From: Theropithecus gelada
Taxonomy: Eukaryota; Chordata; Mammalia; Primates; Cercopithecidae
Assembly (NCBI RefSeq): GCF_003255815.1
Contig: NC_037668.1
Coordinates: 19,050,864-19,114,863, forward strand
Reading direction: 5' to 3'
DNA: 64,000 nt
In this document: positions 61,601-64,000 of the stretch, one piece after another
How the letters are laid out: every line of letters begins with the position of its first letter
Position numbering within the stretch: the stretch's first letter is position 1
Translations under genes and position numbers: made by a program
The notes under the pieces: model-generated
Seen by the model: the letters and a program-made list of their open reading frames with translations, nothing else
The model's database searches: none
Told to the model about the DNA's origin: nothing

Positions 61601-63483
61601 CTGGCCACATATGTTGTATAAATAAATTGACTGAAAAATCATGGGGGGGCCTTTTAAAGCAGTAAGTCTTGCCTCATTTTCTTTCCTACTAAACCCGGGG
61701 CTTGACAGACTATTTGGCCTATTTTAGCCAGTCTTCACTCTGAGATTTTATAGCATTTCAGAGCAGGAAGAAATGGGGAGAGAAGTGAGGGCAAATAAAT
61801 TTGTTCCCAAGTCCCTGTGCTTTCAGAAACCTAGACATCTTCCCTGGCTCCACCCCTATGATCTGAATGCTTGCTCCCTAATAATTAGGCCCTTTACTGG
61901 GGCCAGAATGAGGACAAACTATGTCACAGAACAGACCCTGACATTTAGGTTTTATTCTCATCTTGGCGTTGGTGACATCTGTCTGAGCCACCGCATATTC
62001 AAGCGACTACTCCCAAGATTGCATGTGTTTGTTTAAAAGTGACCTGCGGCCGGGCGCGGTGGCTCAAGCCTGTAATCCCAGCACTTTGGGAGGCCGAGAC
62101 GGGCGGATCACGAGGTCAGGAGATCGAGACCATCCTGGCTAACACGGTGAAACCCCGTCTCTACTAAAAAAAATACAAAAAACTAGCCGGGTGCGGTGGC
62201 GGGCGCCTGTAGTCCCAGCTACTCGGGAGGCTGAGGCAGGAGAATGGTGTGAACCCGGGAGGCGGAGCTTGCAGTGAGCCGAGATCCGGCCATTGCACTC
62301 CAGCCTGGGCGGCAGAGCGAGACTCCGTCTCAAAAAAAAAAAAAAAGTGACCTGCTACTACCTCACCATTAGCCCATTGGGGCTTGCTTCCTCTTTAAAA
62401 TTTTATGTAACACTGATGCTCCTGTTTTGATGTGTATGAACCTTAATCTATGTCATGTGTGACTTTGTGAACATTGAATTTTTCAATTGGGACCTGGGGC
62501 AAGGCATAGTTTTGGCTATTTTTATCCTCTTTCCTGGCCTCTTCCTTGTTTGGCACTCCCAGCTCCCACTTCTTATCCCAAGACTGGTCTGGCATTGCTG
62601 TATGTTAATTCTGCCCCAGGAAGTTTCATAGCAAGCACTGTTACCTGGAAAGACTGTTACCTGGAAATAAGAAACTCTTGGCCTGTTGGGGACCTGAGTG
62701 CAGGACTCAGGACATCCAGTTGCTAGACTGCAGCTGTTGTCAGCCACCTGTACCTCTCAGGCCCTCTCTGAGATATCATCCTTTCTTTCCAACTGTGGGC
62801 TTCTTATATCTACTTGTCAGACATTCATTTTCTTTTTTTTTTTTTTTTTGAGATGGAGTCTGGCTCTGTAGCCCAGGCTAGAGTGCAGTGGCCGGATCTC
62901 AGCTCACTGCAAGCTCCGCCTCCCGGGTTCACGCCATTCTCCTGCCTCAGCCTCCCGAGTAGCTGGGACTACAGGCGCCCGCCACCTCGCCCGGCTAGTT
63001 TTTTGTATTTCTTAGTAGAGACGGGGTTTCACCGTGTTAGCCAGGATGGTCTCGATCTCCTGACCTCGTGATCCACCCGTCTCGGCCTCCCAAAGTGCTG
63101 GGATTACAGGCTTGAGCCACCGCGCCCGGCCTGGACATTCATTTTCAAGGGCCAAAATGTTCCCACTCCAACTCACAATCTGTGGAAAAGCAGCAGCTCT
63201 GGTTTCTAGAAAAATTCAGAACCTTCCCTTTTCTTCTTTCCGGAGGCAAAGGGTGAAACTTTAAAGCCTGACAGAACAGAAGGCAGTTTATCTCAGCACT
63301 AAGAACAGCAGTGATGGGATGGCAGTCAGGGTGAACCAGCAGAATGGGTGAAGAGATGTATTGGATTGGCTGAGTTGCTAATCAGAGCTATTCTTTTTTT
63401 CTCCTTTTGAAATAAGGTGGAGACGTTACAGCCAAAAATATCTGGTTGGCAGAAAGTGTTCTGGATATCCTGACAGAGCAAAG
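42215..63483 (+). CDS. INTS3: INTS3, Integrator complex subunit 3 / SOSS-A, first six coding exons
   Basis: Nuclear scaffold protein of Integrator (snRNA 3' processing and termination of paused RNA polymerase II), and of the SOSS complex with NABP1/NABP2 and INIP at DNA breaks. Exons: 42215-42367, 54955-55038, 55589-55672, 61057-61170, 61379-61463, 63417-63483; all joints are GT-AG and in frame. They give residues 1-195 and two bases of 196, of a protein of about 1040; the remainder is beyond the window. The N-terminus is low complexity (Ala8 tract, Gly/Ala-rich to about residue 34), then an alpha-helical repeat region begins (from about residue 45), part of the N-terminal half known to bind the SOSS partners. 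First intron 12.6 kb, filled with Alus. Start chosen as the first ATG (CAGCCATGG) in frame with exon 2. Confidence 0.96.
42368..43162. other. INTS3 intron 1, unique 5' part
   Basis: Starts G-rich (GTGGGGG, GGGGGGGACGAGGGGGGGCGGGGG at 42435-42462, key runs of G), then ordinary unique sequence with a short (GT)n at 42731-42746. No exon recognised. Confidence 0.6.
43163..43458 (+). mobile_element. AluY, young
   Basis: Target AAGAATATGAGAT before (43149-43161) and after (43459-43471); the same sequence follows the next Alu too. Confidence 0.94.
43475..43770 (+). mobile_element. Alu (AluS type), second insertion at the same site
   Basis: Bracketed by AAGAATATGAGAT at 43459-43471 and 43771-43783. 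Confidence 0.92.
43784..45450. other. INTS3 intron 1, unique sequence
   Basis: No exon, RNA gene or young repeat recognised over about 1.7 kb. 44930-45015 is weakly MIR/L2-like and 45044-45072 is A-rich. Confidence 0.55.
45452..45753 (-). mobile_element. Alu (AluY/S type)
   Basis: GCATCCTCTTTTTTT / GCGTCCTCTTTTTTT flanks give the target duplication. Confidence 0.91.
45764..46086 (-). mobile_element. Alu with a small tandem duplication
   Basis: GGCCTCCCAAAGTGCTC is repeated in tandem near 46021-46055. Confidence 0.9.
46329..46630 (-). mobile_element. Alu in copy A, not shared with copy B
   Basis: Complete. Inserted in GGGGATTTT after the duplication, since copy B is uninterrupted there. Confidence 0.9.
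46690..47009 (-). mobile_element. Alu in copy A at GAATTTAG
   Basis: AluS/J-like; GAATTTAG on both sides. Copy B has a different Alu at the same spot. Confidence 0.9.
47076..47375 (-). mobile_element. Alu ending copy A
   Basis: Follows GCAGTATTTATGCTTTTTC; its head joins directly to the start of copy B. Confidence 0.9.
47438..47750 (-). mobile_element. Alu (AluY type) in copy B at GGGAATTTAG
   Basis: Target duplication GGGAATTTAG on both sides; subfamily differs from the Alu at the matching site in copy A. Confidence 0.92.
47799..47986 (-). mobile_element. Alu in copy B, left piece
   Basis: Follows GCAGTATTTATGCTTTT as in copy A; interrupted by an AluY. Confidence 0.87.
47987..48287 (+). 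mobile_element. AluY, young, inserted in an Alu
   Basis: Target duplication GAGATGGGG. Shares rare variants with the AluY at 24663. Confidence 0.95.
48288..48393 (-). mobile_element. Alu in copy B, right piece
   Basis: Resumes GAGATGGGGTTTCACC and ends CGCACCCGGCC. Confidence 0.87.
48394..49454. other. INTS3 intron 1, unique sequence
   Basis: About 1 kb without recognised repeat, exon or RNA gene. Confidence 0.6.
49455..49754 (-). mobile_element. Old Alu (AluJ type)
   Basis: Flanked by AATTGAATAG (49445-49454) and GATTGAATAG (49757-49766). Confidence 0.9.
49785..49860 (+). repeat. MIR, left part
   Basis: TCATTTTGTTTAACCCTTAC and GCAACCTTGTGATAGAGGC match the MIR core; continues at 50435-50500. 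Confidence 0.7.
49861..50434 (-). mobile_element. AluY with large assembly gap
   Basis: Poly-T, then 400 N, then the Alu head; CTCTGTTTT flanks both ends. Confidence 0.9.
49891..50290. other. Assembly gap, 400 N
   Basis: Lies inside an AluY in INTS3 intron 1; only Alu sequence is expected to be missing. Confidence 0.99.
50435..50798. other. MIR remainder and unique intron sequence
   Basis: 50435-50500 is the right part of the MIR (GGCTAAATTACCCAAG); the rest is unassigned. Confidence 0.55.
50799..51091 (-). mobile_element. Old Alu (AluJ type)
   Basis: Diverged minus-strand Alu with almost no tail, ending CTGTGCCCGGC. Confidence 0.88.
51092..51511. other. INTS3 intron 1, unique sequence
   Basis: No feature recognised over 420 bases. 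Confidence 0.55.
51512..51808 (-). mobile_element. Alu (AluS type)
   Basis: TTGTCTTTCATTCTT before (51500-51514) and after (51812-51826). Confidence 0.92.
51827..52137 (-). mobile_element. Alu (AluY/S type), second at the same target
   Basis: GTCTTTCATTCTT before (51814-51826) and after (52138-52150). Confidence 0.92.
52151..52583. other. INTS3 intron 1, unique sequence
   Basis: No feature recognised over 430 bases. Confidence 0.55.
52584..52966 (-). mobile_element. Alu with very long, partly unresolved poly-T
   Basis: About 90 T interrupted by 9 N (52631-52639); CCCTGGTAGGTTTT on both sides. The tail length is probably not reliable. Confidence 0.9.
52967..53301. other. INTS3 intron 1, unassigned sequence
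   Basis: AT-rich; resembles an old L1 tail in part (53040-53160) but not clearly. Confidence 0.4.
53302..53560 (-). mobile_element. Old Alu (AluJ), truncated
   Basis: Lacks the poly-T and first bases; ends CACGCCCGGTTG. Confidence 0.83.
53561..53861 (-). mobile_element. Alu with a 26-bp insertion
   Basis: Normal Alu except for a foreign segment at 53695-53719, between ACCATG and CCCAGCTAATT. The insertion is partly an inverted copy of sequence 1.1 kb downstream. Confidence 0.85.
53862..54003 (-). mobile_element. Alu half-element
   Basis: Starts at GCTAATTTTTGTATTTTTTG and ends CATCTGGCCTGGCC; a second copy of the head half joined to the previous Alu. Confidence 0.82.
54018..54343 (-). mobile_element. 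Alu (AluS type)
   Basis: With a TTTTATTTTA/ATT-rich tail; complete. Confidence 0.9.
54344..54705 (-). mobile_element. Alu with a templated insertion
   Basis: Interrupted at 54519-54583 by a short hairpin sequence and a 49-bp copy of the INTS3 exon 2 end plus intron 2 start. Confidence 0.9.
54534..54582 (+). repeat. Duplicated INTS3 exon 2/intron 2 junction (copy)
   Basis: AATGCCTAT|GTAAGTAGAATG... matches 55030-55078 over 49 bases with one mismatch (G for A at 54559). It includes the last nine coding bases of exon 2 and a full 5' splice site. Confidence 0.97.
54955..55038 (+). CDS. INTS3: INTS3 coding exon 2
   Basis: Acceptor TTCCCAG, donor TAT|GTAAGT; 28 codons, phase 0 (52-79), RLERCMSIVTSMTAG onward. 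Confidence 0.97.
55240..55408 (-). mobile_element. Alu monomer fragment (AluJ type), intron 2
   Basis: Diverged partial element, cut at CACCACCACACCTG. Confidence 0.8.
55589..55672 (+). CDS. INTS3: INTS3 coding exon 3
   Basis: Acceptor ATTCCAG, donor AAG|GTAAGG; 28 codons, phase 0 (80-107), VCKGLPQHEEICLGLF onward. Confidence 0.97.
55673..56317. other. INTS3 intron 3, unique 5' part
   Basis: No repeat or gene recognised. Confidence 0.55.
56318..56610 (-). mobile_element. Alu (AluS type)
   Basis: Complete; ends CACACCCGGCC. Confidence 0.9.
56820..56995 (+). repeat. MIR fragment
   Basis: GACAAGATCTCATTTGATCC and TTACCTGTGAGGTAACTTGG fit the MIR core. Confidence 0.65.
56996..58762. other. 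INTS3 intron 3, long unique stretch
   Basis: About 1.8 kb with no Alu, the longest Alu-free intron part in the window. A short (GT)n lies at 57417-57432. No exon or RNA gene recognised. Confidence 0.6.
58763..58793 (-). mobile_element. Tiny Alu head fragment
   Basis: 31 bases (GGGATTACAGGCATGAGCC... to GCGCCCGGC) with no body or tail. Confidence 0.85.
58795..58888 (+). repeat. MIR fragment
   Basis: TTTCCTCATCTGTAAAAG, the standard MIR 3' motif. Confidence 0.65.
58889..59160 (+). mobile_element. Alu, right arm shortened
   Basis: Target duplication AAAAGGTTGTT (58878-58888 and 59161-59171). Confidence 0.92.
59190..59206 (+). repeat. (TA)n microsatellite
   Basis: About eight TA units. Confidence 0.9.
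59208..59234 (+). repeat. 27-bp direct repeat, copy 1
   Basis: ATTATTATTGTTGATGCC... identical to 59587-59613; an Alu lies between. Confidence 0.95.
59275..59570 (-). mobile_element. Alu (AluS type)
   Basis: Complete; CCTTGCTCTA / CCTTGCTATA flanks. Confidence 0.91.
59587..59613 (+). repeat. 27-bp direct repeat, copy 2
   Basis: Exact copy of 59208-59234. Confidence 0.95.
59938..60200 (+). mobile_element. Old Alu (AluJ), diverged
   Basis: Head lacks part of the left arm; the right arm ends CAACAGAGTAAGACCCC. Confidence 0.83.
60201..60503. other. INTS3 intron 3, unique sequence
   Basis: No feature recognised. Confidence 0.5.
60504..60799 (-). mobile_element. Alu (AluY/S type)
   Basis: Flanked by TTGCCCAGCAAGCT / CTGCCCAGCAGGCT. 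Confidence 0.92.
61057..61170 (+). CDS. INTS3: INTS3 coding exon 4
   Basis: Acceptor TCTCACAG, donor CAG|GTAAGG; 38 codons, phase 0 (108-145), CYRDLALVSRDGMNIV onward. Confidence 0.97.
61379..61463 (+). CDS. INTS3: INTS3 coding exon 5
   Basis: Acceptor CCTTTAG, donor GCAG|GTGAGT; 28 codons plus one base (146-173, Gly174 split), LVWLVRELVKSGVLG onward. Confidence 0.97.
61464..62047. other. INTS3 intron 5, unique part
   Basis: No repeat or gene recognised over 580 bases. Confidence 0.55.
62048..62346 (+). mobile_element. AluY, young
   Basis: Target duplication AAAAGTGACCTGC on both sides; GATCCGGCCATTGC right-arm variant. Confidence 0.95.
62347..62833. other. INTS3 intron 5, unique part
   Basis: No feature recognised; a direct repeat GACTGTTACCTGGAAA-like pair lies at 62636-62667. 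Confidence 0.5.
62834..63131 (-). mobile_element. AluY, young
   Basis: Target duplication GACATTCATTTTC on both sides; ends GCGCCCGGCC. Confidence 0.95.
63417..63483 (+). CDS. INTS3: INTS3 coding exon 6 (last in window)
   Basis: Acceptor AAATAAG, donor CAAAG|GTAGAG; completes Gly174, codes 175-195 and starts Arg196: GDVTAKNIWLAESVLDILTEQ. The gene continues to the right. Confidence 0.96.
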
Positions 63484-64000
63484 GTAGAGTCCACCATGAA
63501 GGGTGGGGTACAGGCCAGATAATGGCCATTAGGAGTGTGAGTGTGGGAAATGGGGATGAAAGGATTGTGTGGCCCATGAACACCTTAAGTCAGAGAGGGG
63601 GAGGCAAAGAGAGGGAGAGACAAGTGTATTGTTGGCAAGTGAAGAAATTAATGCCCAAGGAATGAAGGAATGGGAAAGAGGTCTTTGCCAAAATATCGCA
63701 TAGCCCAGAAAAACTGGCTCCATCTGATAAGGGTTTATTTTTGATCCAGACCTTCTTGGAATGTTTATCTTAGGGGAAAGCTGGGGAGGAATGAGCTCAG
63801 CAGAGTTGGGCCAGGCAAACACCCACGCCTGGCAGGTATCCTTGTCTCCCCTCCAAGCTTCTCCATCGAACCCATGCTCTTTTTGAAGTGGCACAGGGGG
63901 CAATTGGTGTGAGCAGGTAATAGAGATTAGTGAATCCTGCTGGAGTCTGCATATGGGGTTTGGAGGCTCCAGTGGTAGAGAGTGCATCAAGGGGTACATA
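63484..64000. other. INTS3 intron 6, left part
   Basis: Unique sequence to the window edge, no feature recognised. An open frame on the opposite strand here has no supporting context. Confidence 0.55.

Noticed and set aside
63326..63999. Minus-strand open frames at the right edge
   Set aside because: Antisense to INTS3 exon 6 and intron 6; no domain or splice signal.

Overview
The window is catarrhine primate genomic DNA, probably an Old World monkey. It is packed with Alu elements of all ages. The youngest are AluY copies that share an AAGCC head variant and a right-arm ATCCGGCCAC variant, which I associate with cercopithecid AluY lineages. Sequence gaps (N runs) fall inside or at the edges of Alus. 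Gene content matches the human 1q21.3 segment: NPR1, then about 30 kb of repeats, then INTS3, both genes on the plus strand.

Region 1 (1-10330) is the 3' part of NPR1 (GC-A, the ANP/BNP receptor guanylate cyclase). Fifteen coding exons, which correspond to exons 8-22 in a 22-exon gene, encode everything after the transmembrane segment: the juxtamembrane phosphosite cluster, the pseudokinase (kinase homology) domain, the dimerisation helix and the class III guanylate cyclase domain. The reading frame is intact, all splice junctions are GT-AG, and the stop and an ATTAAA polyadenylation signal are present. Intron 20 is the only large intron and holds the Alus, MIRs and a MER5A.

Region 2 (10330-41044) has no intact gene. 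It holds roughly 60 Alu elements, often nested or in tandem, inserted into older material: three LTR-like segments, Tigger1 and MADE1 DNA transposons, L1 and MIR fragments, a 7SL RNA pseudogene directly behind a free left Alu monomer, and a GEMIN2 processed pseudogene broken by stops, frameshifts and two Alus. A mostly unique stretch (11835-14819) could hold regulatory DNA.

Region 3 (41045-64000) is the 5' part of INTS3 (Integrator subunit 3, also SOSS complex subunit A). A GC-rich TATA-less promoter with an NRF1 palindrome, NF-Y and ETS sites and a 17-codon upstream ORF precedes the first coding exon. Six coding exons (about residues 1-195) lie in the window and the gene runs off the right edge. 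The first intron is 12.6 kb; it contains a local duplication of about 1 kb, and just before exon 2 there are two small templated insertions, one of which carries a copy of the exon 2 end and its 5' splice site.

The two genes are functionally unrelated neighbours. No novel multi-gene system is visible. The unusual content is structural: nested Alus, template-switch scars, pseudogenes and possible assembly artefacts. Repeat names come from memory of consensus sequences and exon numbers from memory of human gene structure, so boundaries are good to a few bases for exons and roughly 5-20 bases for repeats.
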